This document shows positions 1-7,387 of a stretch of 64,000 nt of DNA, piece after piece. The notes under the pieces were generated by a model. That model was not told where the DNA came from and searched no databases. It saw nothing but the letters and a program-made list of their open reading frames with translations. The position numbers and the translations under genes were made by a program. Within the stretch, counting starts at the first letter, position 1. Every line of letters starts with the position of its first letter. Source of the DNA: Sphingomonadaceae bacterium (GTDB lineage Bacteria; Pseudomonadota; Alphaproteobacteria; Sphingomonadales; Sphingomonadaceae); NCBI GenBank assembly GCA_024236195.1, contig JACKKZ010000004.1:434001-498000 (forward strand), given 5' to 3'.

Positions 1-366
1 CTTCTGGAGGATGAAAGCCGAAATCTGGCTGGGCGAATAATCCTCGCCGCCAGCCTTGACCCATGCGTCGCCATTCTTGCCCTTGACGATGTCATAAGGG
101 ACGAGGTCCATGTCCTTCTTGGTGGTCGGATCGTCGAAACGGCGGCCGATCAGGCGCTTGATCGCGAACAGCGTATTGTCCGGATTGGTGACAGCCTGGC
201 GCTTCGCCGGCTGGCCGATCAGGCGCTCGCCATCTTTCGTAAATGCGACGATCGAAGGCGTCGTGCGCGCGCCTTCCGAATTTTCGATAACCTTGGGCTT
301 GCCCCCATCCATCACCGCAACGCAGCTGTTGGTGGTGCCGAGGTCGATACCGATTACTTTGGCCAT
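1..366 (-). CDS. dnaK: Molecular chaperone DnaK (Hsp70), N-terminal part only
   Basis: This is the first 122 codons of the Hsp70 chaperone; the rest lies left of the window. The protein begins MAKVIGIDLGTTNSCVAV, the phosphate-1 loop of the Hsp70 ATPase domain, followed by the conserved stretch RTTPSIVAF and the RLIGRRFDDP segment. DnaK folds and refolds cytosolic proteins in an ATP cycle driven by DnaJ and GrpE; grpE is 3.4 kb away on the same strand. The start is the ATG whose complement ends at 366. A heat-shock sigma-32 type promoter lies about 100 bases upstream, listed separately. The identification is very secure. Confidence 0.98.
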   Translation of the reverse strand, partial: MAKVIGIDLGTTNSCVAVMDGGKPKVIENSEGARTTPSIVAFTKDGERLIGQPAKRQAVTNPDNTLFAIKRLIGRRFDDPTTKKDMDLVPYDIVKGKNGDAWVKAGGEDYSPSQISAFILQK

Positions 367-463
367 GGTTTTACCCGTCCTTATTCCTGGTTGGACGCCG
401 CGCTTTGTGTTTCCCCTGCCGGGCAAAACAGTTCGGCGGCTCGTTAAAGTGTGTTTGCGTGGG

Positions 464-493
464 CGATATAGGTGCGCTTTAGCTTGGCACAAG
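464..493 (-). promoter_or_regulatory. Putative sigma-32 (RpoH) promoter of dnaK
   Basis: Read on the minus strand there is CTTG, 17 bases, then CCTATATCG. This fits the alphaproteobacterial RpoH consensus CTTG-N17/18-CYTATNT. The -10 box ends about 98 bases before the dnaK start codon, leaving a leader of roughly 90 bases. No CIRCE inverted repeat was seen here, so dnaK looks RpoH-controlled, while hrcA presumably acts elsewhere. This is a pattern match only. Confidence 0.6.
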
Positions 494-544
494 GGATCAA
501 GGCGGCTAGTTTTTTCGGCGAATTGAAACACGGAGAGAGTTGAA

Positions 545-1027
545 ATGAGGAAAGACATTCTTGCTGCCGCAATGCTGGGTGTTGCATCGCTGGGCCTTGC
601 TTCCTGCGGAGCGGAGACGACCGAACCGGTAGCAGAAGCGCCTGAGGGTGTGCCGGGCATGAGCGTGGAAAATGCCCGTATGGTGCTTGCCCCGGTGGCG
701 GGCAACCCGGCCGCAGTCTATTTCGACCTCACCTATGACGGTGAAGGGAACACGACCCTGCGCCGCGCTGATGTGGCGGGTGCAGAAAGCGCCATGATGC
801 ACGATTACGGCGAATGGGCGGGCAAGATGGAAATGGCCGAAATGGGCCCGCTGCTGTTGCAGAAGGGGGACAAGGTATCGTTCAAGCCGGGCAGCAAGCA
901 CATCATGGCGATGAAGGTTTCCCCTGAGCTCAAGCCGGGTGACACGACAGAAGTGACCCTGACAGTGATTGGCGGCGACAAATTCACTTTCACGGCTGAC
1001 GTCCGCGCTGCCGGGGACGAGCGCTGA
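545..1027 (+). CDS. Periplasmic copper chaperone PCu(A)C-type lipoprotein
   Basis: The 160-residue product has a signal peptide ending in the lipobox LASC (Cys21), so it is predicted to be a lipoprotein facing the periplasm. The body matches the PCu(A)C/DUF461 family, whose members bind Cu(I) and can deliver it to cytochrome c oxidase. The family pattern H-M-x10-M-x21-H-x-M is visible: MMHDY followed by KMEMAEMGP, then KHIMAM. GAGAG lies just before the ATG as a ribosome-binding site. The gene diverges from dnaK and its end touches the Vgr-related gene. No SCO or oxidase gene is nearby, so its client cannot be read from context. Confidence 0.88.
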   Translation: MRKDILAAAMLGVASLGLASCGAETTEPVAEAPEGVPGMSVENARMVLAPVAGNPAAVYFDLTYDGEGNTTLRRADVAGAESAMMHDYGEWAGKMEMAEMGPLLLQKGDKVSFKPGSKHIMAMKVSPELKPGDTTEVTLTVIGGDKFTFTADVRAAGDER

Positions 1028-1527
1028 GCGACGCGCCCCTGGCTTGCCCGGCCGGGGGCGAACGCGCCCTGACTGGCGGTGAGATTGCGCTCGCCCGAAC
1101 GGTTTTCGGCGATGCGATAGACTATGCGGCGGTTACGATCCGCCGCTGGAAGTGGTTCCCCTTCCAGCCGCGCAAAGTGACAATGGCACCGCGTGGGCAT
1201 ATCCATTTCCACCCTGAAGGGCACAATTACTGCGACGATTTCGCGCAGGCATCGCTGCATCTGCAGGGACATTTCGTCCACGAGATGGTGCATGTCTGGC
1301 AGGCGCAGAAAAAGGGCCGCTGGTACCTGCCACTTCACCGGCCTTTCTCACGCCGCTACGATTACAGCCTGAGACCGGGCTGGTCGCTGGAGCAATACGG
1401 GATCGAGCAGCAAGCAGAGATTGTTCGCCATGCCTTCCTGTTGCGACGGGGGGCAAAGATTGCAGGCGTCGCGAACGCGTCGGCCTATGATTTGCTGGTC
1501 AATTTTCCCGGATCAGCGGAGCCCTAG
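1024..1527 (+). CDS. Vgr-related protein (sphingomonad family), non-standard start likely
   Basis: The product resembles the short proteins annotated as Vgr-related in sphingomonads. It carries an HEMVHVWQ motif (HExxH-like, with HVW following) and the conserved FGDAIDY, FQPR and GIEQQAEIVRHAFLLR blocks, so a zinc site is possible. The first standard start codon is GTG at 1177, but homologous-looking sequence (LTGGEIALARTVFGDAIDY) begins near 1069. The only upstream near-cognate start that would include it is the CTG at 1024, which overlaps the TGA of the previous gene and has GGGGA six bases before it. I therefore place the start there with low certainty. The 3' end overlaps the convergent gene by four bases. 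Function is unknown. Confidence 0.65.
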   Translation: MSDAPLACPAGGERALTGGEIALARTVFGDAIDYAAVTIRRWKWFPFQPRKVTMAPRGHIHFHPEGHNYCDDFAQASLHLQGHFVHEMVHVWQAQKKGRWYLPLHRPFSRRYDYSLRPGWSLEQYGIEQQAEIVRHAFLLRRGAKIAGVANASAYDLLVNFPGSAEP

Positions 1528-1973
1528 TTCTCGGCGGGTCCGGTGTCGGGTGTCGTATCAGGAGGACCTCTAAGCCCGCTCTCGGCGGGCTTGATCATAC
1601 TGATCCGCCAACCATCGCTCTCCTTGACCATCCCGATTTCCAGCGGGATCGCTCCACCGCTTTCAGTCGTCGCGGTGCCTTGCAGATTGCCGATATTGTT
1701 GTTGATCGAGCGGGAGGACCAACTGGTTTCGGTCACCTTGTCCAGGCCGTTGCTTTCAAGGAAGACCTGCAACTGTTCTGGCGAGGTTTCCGACCGTAAC
1801 TGCTGTGTCGTCATTTCATAGGCGGATTGATAATTGCCGGCGCGCGCTGCGGCGAAGAACTCGTCGCTGGTCTCGGTAATCCCGCTGGTGGCGTAAAAAA
1901 CGATGGCAAAAATCGCGCCGACAAAAGCGGCGATGCCGGCGAATACGATCAGGATAATTTGCCAGACTTTCAT
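1524..1973 (-). CDS. Membrane-anchored DUF4878/NTF2-like protein
   Basis: This is a 149-residue protein with one N-terminal membrane helix (residues 5-27). An extracytoplasmic domain follows whose pattern (EFFAAARAGNYQSAYEMTT ... GWRISMIKP) is that of DUF4878 or NTF2-like lumazine-binding folds. The C-terminus is a Pro/Thr-rich tail. Such domains are usually structural or ligand-binding modules without a known reaction. The stop codon shares the four bases CTAG with the convergent Vgr-related gene. It diverges from the dioxygenase gene across about 190 bases. Assignment to the fold is by appearance only. Confidence 0.6.
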   Translation of the reverse strand: MKVWQIILIVFAGIAAFVGAIFAIVFYATSGITETSDEFFAAARAGNYQSAYEMTTQQLRSETSPEQLQVFLESNGLDKVTETSWSSRSINNNIGNLQGTATTESGGAIPLEIGMVKESDGWRISMIKPAESGLRGPPDTTPDTGPAEN

Positions 1974-2070
1974 AGGTCTTGCGCCCCCTTCGCGCGGTGC
2001 GACCCGGTCTGTGGTGAAGTTTCGTCCTGGCGGGCTTGTGATGTCTAGTTGTTACTAGCACGCTTTCCCC

Positions 2071-2158
2071 AGCCCGCAAAGCAGCGGGCTTGAGGACAAT
2101 AGTTGCATTTGATACCAATGGCCTGTCCGGGCGGCCAAACCCGCGCCCGGCCAACAGG
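2071..2158 (+). other. Leader region with two hairpins upstream of the IDO-like gene
   Basis: Two inverted repeats lie in the 190-base gap before the dioxygenase gene. AGCCCGC/GCGGGCT (2071-2077 and 2084-2090) forms a 7-bp stem with a 6-base loop. CCTGT-CCGGGC / GCCCGG-(CCA)-ACAGG (2122-2132 and 2145-2158) forms a second stem ending eight bases before the ATG at 2167. Neither has a T-tract, so they are not plain terminators. No clear ribosome-binding site is present between the second hairpin and the start. A role in expression is only inferred. Confidence 0.35.
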
Positions 2159-2166
2159 TCAATAAA

Positions 2167-3333
2167 ATGGAGATGGATACCTACGGGCTGTCGCGCGAGC
2201 GCGGCTACCTATCGCATTATGAAATGGATGAAATCACCCTGCCCTCGCAGTTTACCGGGGTGAAGCAGGCTGCGGGCAACCTGTCCGGCTTGCTCACCAG
2301 CGGCAGGGTACGCCACTGGCTGAACCAGCTTGGCGATCCAATACTTGAGGATTGGGCGCAAGAGGCCCCAGAGGAGGAAGTGCGCACTGCCATGGTGCAT
2401 TACAGCTTCCTTGTGCAGGCCTATGTGTGGGGTGAAGCGGAAGCGCCAGACTATCTTCCCGCCAATCTCGCACGCCCGATGGTGGCAGTGGCCGACCGCT
2501 TGGGGCAGGCGCCGCTTCTCCCCTATTCCGGCTATGTGCTCGACAATTGGGCGCGCATAGACAAGAGCACACCCGTCTCGCTCGACAATATCTACATGGT
2601 GCAAAACTTTGTAGGTGGGGATGATGAGAACTGGTTCGTGCTGATCCATGTGGCGATCGAAGCTGAAGCCGGGGTGTTGCTGGATAATGCGGCCAAGCTG
2701 GTCGCCATTGCCCAGAATGGCGATGCGGCTGAGGCAGAGCGGTTACTGGTGGAAATGGATGCGGCTTGGGAACGTATTTATGGCCATTTCGCGCGCATGG
2801 GCGAGCGCTGCGATCCCTATATTTATTTCAACCGTGTGCGCCCCTATATCCATGGCTGGGCCAATAATCCGGCCTTCCCGGCGGGCGGTCTGGTCTATGA
2901 AGGGGTGGAGAAATTCGGCGGCAAACCGCAGGTGCTGCGCGGGCAAACGGGAAGCCAGTCAAGCATCGTCCCGGCCATGGATGCGCTATTCGGCGTAGGT
3001 CACAGCGCTGACCCGCTGAAAAGTTTTCTCGATGAATTGCACCACTACCGCCCTGTGAAGCACCGCAAGTTTATCGAGGACCTTGCGGCGCAATCGACAT
3101 TACGGGAATTCGTGGAGGGATCGGCTTCGTCCAGTCTCAAGGACGCTTTCAACGCATGCCTCAACCAAAGCGCCCGGTTCCGCACCCGCCACCTGGAATA
3201 TGCGGCCAGCTATATCAACAAGCAGATGGGCTCGAACTCAGGCAACGATCCCGATGTCGGAACCGGAGGGACTCCCTTCATGAAATATCTGAAAAAACAC
3301 CGCGACGAAAATGCGGCGCAGCTGGTGGAGTAA
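2167..3333 (+). CDS. Indoleamine 2,3-dioxygenase-like heme protein
   Basis: The 388-residue product matches the indoleamine 2,3-dioxygenase superfamily (PF01231) along its whole length. Seen in the sequence are the distal-side block HYSFLVQAYVWGE, the YSGYVLDN block, and near the C-terminus RTRHLEYAASYI, where the His is in the position of the proximal heme ligand. Family members open the pyrrole ring of tryptophan or related indoles with O2; bacterial members are poorly characterised and some act in secondary metabolism. No kynureninase or other kynurenine-pathway gene is nearby, so the substrate is open. A second ATG at 2173 is an alternative start; neither has a good ribosome-binding site. 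Confidence 0.85.
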   Translation: MEMDTYGLSRERGYLSHYEMDEITLPSQFTGVKQAAGNLSGLLTSGRVRHWLNQLGDPILEDWAQEAPEEEVRTAMVHYSFLVQAYVWGEAEAPDYLPANLARPMVAVADRLGQAPLLPYSGYVLDNWARIDKSTPVSLDNIYMVQNFVGGDDENWFVLIHVAIEAEAGVLLDNAAKLVAIAQNGDAAEAERLLVEMDAAWERIYGHFARMGERCDPYIYFNRVRPYIHGWANNPAFPAGGLVYEGVEKFGGKPQVLRGQTGSQSSIVPAMDALFGVGHSADPLKSFLDELHHYRPVKHRKFIEDLAAQSTLREFVEGSASSSLKDAFNACLNQSARFRTRHLEYAASYINKQMGSNSGNDPDVGTGGTPFMKYLKKHRDENAAQLVE

Positions 3334-3371
3334 TTAGCTGATTGGCAAGGATTGTTCGGCAAATTTGGGCT

Positions 3372-3800
3372 ATGTCCAATATGCCGAACAATTCTGACTT
3401 TGCTTATGCCATTGCGCGCAGCAAGTTGGTTGACGCTTTCGCATCTGCAGAAGCCGCTGTCATCAACAGGCTTGTCGCGCTGAAGCTGGATGTCAAAACG
3501 ATGCCTGGCCAGAATCTTGCGACACTCGCGAAAGCGAAGCCAGCCCCGCAATACTCAAAGGCAAACAAAGCCTCTGTCGATGCGGCGATCAAAGAACTCA
3601 CCGAACTTCAGGCACTGCGTTGCGATATCGTGCATGGTAAAATGCAAACGGTCACAGTTGGCGGGGATGATTTTGCCGGGTTTACAAACCCCCAGCAATA
3701 CGCGCCCTACTCCAAACAGGTCCGCCTCATCAGTGCTGATCAATTTGCGATCTTGATCAAGCACATCAACCAGCTCGCTTCGGCAATCCAGCCCTCCTAA
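3372..3800 (+). CDS. Orphan HEPN-like protein of unknown function
   Basis: I do not recognise a named family. The 142-residue product is mostly helical and contains LRCDIVHGKM, an R-x4-H motif (Arg83, His88) in the position and style of HEPN domains. Many HEPN proteins are RNases, and many are toxins or anti-phage effectors. A partner antitoxin (for example a MNT nucleotidyltransferase) would be expected next door in a toxin pair but is not seen. The start is taken at ATG 3372; a TTG at 3342 in the same frame is less likely. Base composition is more AT-rich than grpE or hrcA, suggesting acquisition. It ends in a 4-base convergent overlap with grpE. Confidence 0.5.
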   Translation: MSNMPNNSDFAYAIARSKLVDAFASAEAAVINRLVALKLDVKTMPGQNLATLAKAKPAPQYSKANKASVDAAIKELTELQALRCDIVHGKMQTVTVGGDDFAGFTNPQQYAPYSKQVRLISADQFAILIKHINQLASAIQPS

Positions 3801-4384
3801 TCCGGCTTCTTCGCCACGCAGACCATTGCCGGGCGGAGCAGTCGGTCGCGTAGCATGTAGCCGGCCTGCATTTCCTGGATCACCGTGCCAGGTTCATGGT
3901 CAGTCGAAGGAATTTCCATCATTGCCTGGTGCTGGTTGGGGTCGAGCGGCAGGCCCATGGCGGCGATGCGGCTGATGCCGTGCTGGCCGAATACCTTGTC
4001 CAACTCGCGCATGGTTGCTTCGATGCCGGTCACGAGACCCTTGAATTTCTCATCCTCGCGCAGGTCCGCGGGTACAGCATCAATCGCGCGGCTGAGATTG
4101 TCGGCGACCGAAAGGATATCGCGGGCAAAGCCGGTTGCGGCATAGGTGCGCGCGTCCTGGATATCCTTCTCCAGGCGGCGGCGCACATTCTGCGTTTCCG
4201 CCTTGGCATAGAGCACTTCTTGTTTCGCGGCCTCAAGGTCGTCCTTCAGGCGGCCGAGAGCTTCATCCAGCGCAGAAGTTTCTTCTTCAATCGTCTCAGC
4301 GTCATCCTTGTCGAGGAATTCTTCCGGTACGCCTGCGAGTTCCTTTTCCACCGCTTCATCGCGCGGTTTGTCGTTGTCGATCAT
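3797..4384 (-). CDS. grpE: Nucleotide exchange factor GrpE
   Basis: The 195-residue protein has the GrpE arrangement. An acidic, disordered N-terminus (residues 1-35) leads into a long coiled coil (about 36-100, with the AETQNVRRR segment). A beta domain carrying QHGISRIAAMGLPLDPNQHQAM follows, and the end is GYMLRDRLLRPAMV. GrpE dimers open the nucleotide site of DnaK to release ADP and also sense temperature. It sits 17 bases downstream of hrcA on the same strand and is almost surely co-transcribed with it. Confidence 0.97.
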   Translation of the reverse strand: MIDNDKPRDEAVEKELAGVPEEFLDKDDAETIEEETSALDEALGRLKDDLEAAKQEVLYAKAETQNVRRRLEKDIQDARTYAATGFARDILSVADNLSRAIDAVPADLREDEKFKGLVTGIEATMRELDKVFGQHGISRIAAMGLPLDPNQHQAMMEIPSTDHEPGTVIQEMQAGYMLRDRLLRPAMVCVAKKPD

Positions 4385-4401
4385 GTCTTTAGTTCCGTAA
4401 G

Positions 4402-5454
4402 CTATCCGATGAGCTTGCCCAATGAACGGGCTGTGAAATCCACCATGGGGACGACGCGCGCGTAATTCAACCGCGTGGGGCCAATCACCCCCAATACACC
4501 GACTACCCTTCCTTCCCGGTCGCGATAGGGTGACGCAACCACGGAAGAGCCCGAAAGTGAGAACAGCCGGTTCTCGCTACCGATGAAAATTCGCGTCGCT
4601 TCCGCCTCGCGCGCGCTGTCGAGCAGTTCGGCAACGGACTGCTTGTTTTCGAGGTCATCCAGCAATTGCCTAACGCGTTCGATATCGCTCAGCGCGGCTT
4701 CGTCGAGCAGCTTGGCCTGTCCGCGCACGATCAAAACGGGACGCTGCGCGGCATCCTCGCTCCATACAGCCAGCCCCCTTTCGACAAGGTCGCGACTGGC
4801 TTCGTCAAGCGCCGAGCGCCCCGAAGCGATTTCCGTGCGCATGATCCGTGCTGCCTCTGGCAGCGTCCGCCCGCCAAGGCGCGCAGTAATGTAATTACTC
4901 GCCTGTTCCAAAGTCGAGGGCGGGATCGCGCCGGGCAAATCCACCACCCGGTTCTCGACATGGCCATCCTCGCCCACGAGTACGGCGAGCGCCCTGCCCT
5001 GAGCGAGGCTGACCAGACTGAATTGCGCCAACCGGGCCTCACGCGTCGGGACGAGTACCATGCCGGCGGCGCCCGAAATATCGGACAGGATCGAGCTGGT
5101 CGCTTCCAGCGCGGCCTCAATGGGGCCGGGTTCGGAGAGGCGCTGCTCGATCACCGCGCGTTCCTCGCGCGTGGGCTCTGCCACCTGCATCATGCCATCA
5201 ACAAACAGGCGCAGACCGGTTTCCGTTGGGAGCCGTCCCGCGCTGGTATGCGGCGCAGCGAGCAGGCCCAGTCCTTCAAGGTCTGCCAAGACGGAGCGGA
5301 TTGACGCAGGTGACAGGTTCACCGCTTCACAGCTCGCCAGTGTCTTGGACCCGACGGGCTGCCCGCTCGACAGATATTCCTCCACCACCAGGCGGAAGAT
5401 GTCACGAGCGCGCGTAGTCAGTTCGGTGACGGGTGGGCTTGGCATGATGGACAT
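4402..5454 (-). CDS. hrcA: Heat-inducible transcription repressor HrcA
   Basis: The 350-residue product starts with a winged-helix domain (TTRARDIFRLVVEEYLSSGQPVGS, split here: RDIFRLVVEEYL, then GQPVGSKTLA and SPASIRSVLADLEGLGLL). It continues with the GAF-like and dimerisation segments and ends in the conserved GVIGPTRLNYARVVPMVDF. HrcA represses chaperone operons by binding CIRCE elements and needs GroEL for activity. No CIRCE element was found in this window, so its targets (usually groESL) are probably elsewhere. A second in-frame ATG lies three codons in. It forms a pair with grpE; an M50 protease gene lies 52 bases upstream. Confidence 0.96.
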   Translation of the reverse strand: MSIMPSPPVTELTTRARDIFRLVVEEYLSSGQPVGSKTLASCEAVNLSPASIRSVLADLEGLGLLAAPHTSAGRLPTETGLRLFVDGMMQVAEPTREERAVIEQRLSEPGPIEAALEATSSILSDISGAAGMVLVPTREARLAQFSLVSLAQGRALAVLVGEDGHVENRVVDLPGAIPPSTLEQASNYITARLGGRTLPEAARIMRTEIASGRSALDEASRDLVERGLAVWSEDAAQRPVLIVRGQAKLLDEAALSDIERVRQLLDDLENKQSVAELLDSAREAEATRIFIGSENRLFSLSGSSVVASPYRDREGRVVGVLGVIGPTRLNYARVVPMVDFTARSLGKLIG

Positions 5455-5505
5455 TTAGGTGCTGGCTGACCTGCAGCACAAGCCCTGCATTCAAATCTCG
5501 ATCTG

Positions 5506-6609
5506 TTAAGTGCCGATCTTCTGCAAAGCGGTAATCTGCTTTCGGATATCTCTAAAAGTCATATCCCTGAACGGCGACTTGGCGGCAATCTCGGCGTCCA
5601 TGAGTTTCAGGAGCTCCATGGCATTTCCTCGATCGCCTTCGAGCATCGCAATCGCAGCTCGCGCGGCATAATCCATCTGTGGCAAGCTACTCGGGAAACC
5701 GGCCTTCTCCATAGATCGACGGGCCGCTGTAAGATCGTGTAAATGGGCAGCTTCACAATAGGCCCGACAGCAAGCAAGCCAGTCGTCTATACCAAAAAGC
5801 TGTTCATACTCCTCGATGAGGCCCAAGGCACGATTAGCATCAACCTGCTTCGCGTCGAGGGCTATGCCGATTTCGAGACTCCGAAAATAGCGATCGGCAT
5901 AATCACTTTCTGCATGATAATTTATTGCATCTGCAATCAACCATTCGGGCAATTCGCGCAGCCTAACATTGTATTGCAGAAGCAGTGCGAGCCACGCGGC
6001 GGGGTCAAAGCGCTCTCCACTCCGCCACATAGCGAAATCTCGCAGGATTGTTGAGGCGTCGTTGCTCTCGGCGCGTTTTGAAGGGATCGCGGTTCCCAGG
6101 AATGTGATAAGACCGAAGAAAGCCAATCCGAGGCCGACGACGTCAAGAGCAAAAGGGCCGAAGAATGGGCCCTTGTAAGCCAATATCGCCAGTGAAATCC
6201 CAACAACTGTCTGGGCCAAGCTGACCAATGGGCCACCAGCAACCATAACCAAATGCCGAAACGGAGTAAGAGCTGCCGCACTGTCAGGGATCATAACCAC
6301 CCATCCACCGGCGTCTGCTGCAATGTCCGGTTTGTCGAGATGGAAGCGCATATTCCACCAATGTAAGGACAAGCCCATCACATTGATCACGACCAGCCGC
6401 CAACCAACGATCCAGCCAGCGACTAGGTGGCCTAACTCGTGAAGAAGAGTCGAAATCAATGTTCCGACCATCAGGACAATCGTGAACGAAAGGAACCGGT
6501 CAGGCCCTCCAGCAAAGACCATCCCAACAACGATCGTCAGGATCAATATAGCCACAAACTTTGCCGAGTGTCCTGGCCGGTATCCGTCTGAATCTGGACT
6601 ATCTTGCAT
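5506..6609 (-). CDS. M50-type membrane metalloprotease with C-terminal helical-repeat domain
   Basis: The 367-residue protein has at least five predicted membrane segments in its first 190 residues. The zinc motif HELGH is at residues 57-61 inside a hydrophobic stretch, as in site-2-protease (M50) enzymes. A later segment (AIPSKRAESNDASTIL) has the Pro and Asp expected of the second active-site block in a degenerate form. Residues about 200-367 are soluble and helical, resembling TPR-like repeats. M50 enzymes cut membrane-anchored regulators. Its G+C is clearly lower than that of neighbouring hrcA and rph, and its ATG is preceded by an AT-rich stretch. It looks like a cargo gene inserted between hrcA and rph. 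The substrate is unknown. Confidence 0.75.
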   Translation of the reverse strand: MQDSPDSDGYRPGHSAKFVAILILTIVVGMVFAGGPDRFLSFTIVLMVGTLISTLLHELGHLVAGWIVGWRLVVINVMGLSLHWWNMRFHLDKPDIAADAGGWVVMIPDSAAALTPFRHLVMVAGGPLVSLAQTVVGISLAILAYKGPFFGPFALDVVGLGLAFFGLITFLGTAIPSKRAESNDASTILRDFAMWRSGERFDPAAWLALLLQYNVRLRELPEWLIADAINYHAESDYADRYFRSLEIGIALDAKQVDANRALGLIEEYEQLFGIDDWLACCRAYCEAAHLHDLTAARRSMEKAGFPSSLPQMDYAARAAIAMLEGDRGNAMELLKLMDAEIAAKSPFRDMTFRDIRKQITALQKIGT

Positions 6610-6673
6610 TTATACTGGCCTAGTCTCCCTGTGCCCGATAGATGCCTTGCAACTCATGTAAAGGACAGTGAAA

Positions 6674-7387
6674 ATGCGACCTTCCGGCCGCGCGCCCGAC
6701 GAGATGCGCGCTATCACTATTGAAACCGGCTTCACCAAACATGCGGAAGGGTCTTGCCTGATCTCTTTCGGCGATACGCGTGTACTGTGCACCGCCAGCG
6801 TTGAAGAACGGATCCCGCCATGGCTGCGCGGCAAGGGTGAAGGCTGGGTCACTGGCGAATATTCCATGCTCCCCCGCGCCACGCATACGCGCGGCAGCCG
6901 TGAAGCTGCCAAGGGCAAGCAGAGCGGGCGGACGCAGGAAATCCAGCGCCTGATCGGACGGAGCCTGCGCGCTGTGGTTGATCTCAAGAAGTTGGGCGAA
7001 CGCCAAATCACGCTCGATTGCGATGTGATCCAGGCTGATGGCGGCACGCGTACCGCCTCTATTTCTGGCGCATGGGTCGCGCTGCGCATGGCAGTGAACA
7101 AGCTGATGGCGGAAGGCGCGATCAGTGAAGACCCCATCGAAGCCAAGATCGCCGCGATCAGCTGCGGCATTTGCGACGGTACCCCCGTGCTCGACCTAGA
7201 TTATGTCGAGGATTCCAGCGCCGATGCCGATGCCAATTTCGTCCTGATCGAAGGTGGCCGTATCGCCGAAGTGCAGGCCACTGCCGAAGGCGCGACCTAT
7301 GACGAAGAAGGCCTGCTCCGCCTGCTCCGCCTAGCCCAGATCGGCTGCGCGCAGGTCTACAAGGCGCAGGACGCAGCGGTAAAATGA
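6674..7387 (+). CDS. rph: Ribonuclease PH
   Basis: The 237-residue phosphorolytic 3'-exoribonuclease trims tRNA 3' ends. The family blocks are present: MRPSGRAPDEMR, HAEGSCLISFGDTRVLCTASVEE (in parts), EYSMLPRATHTR, and the C-terminal DLDYVEDSSADADANFV with the acidic metal-site residues. The start is ATG 6674, eight bases after AAGGA; a GTG two codons earlier is less likely. The next gene, rdgB, overlaps by the ATGA arrangement, starting a four-gene operon rph-rdgB-hemW-xerC. Confidence 0.97.
   Translation: MRPSGRAPDEMRAITIETGFTKHAEGSCLISFGDTRVLCTASVEERIPPWLRGKGEGWVTGEYSMLPRATHTRGSREAAKGKQSGRTQEIQRLIGRSLRAVVDLKKLGERQITLDCDVIQADGGTRTASISGAWVALRMAVNKLMAEGAISEDPIEAKIAAISCGICDGTPVLDLDYVEDSSADADANFVLIEGGRIAEVQATAEGATYDEEGLLRLLRLAQIGCAQVYKAQDAAVK

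Noticed and set aside
110..526. Plus-strand frame over the dnaK start
   Set aside because: Antisense to DnaK residues; no supporting start or domain.
2045..2060. CTAG-TTGTTA-CTAG inverted repeat ahead of the IDO-like gene
   Set aside because: The arms are only four bases long, easily found by chance.
5455..5505. Possible sigma-32 promoter ahead of hrcA (CTTG ... CCTAAATG)
   Set aside because: The spacing is 19 bases and the predicted start would fall inside the coding region.
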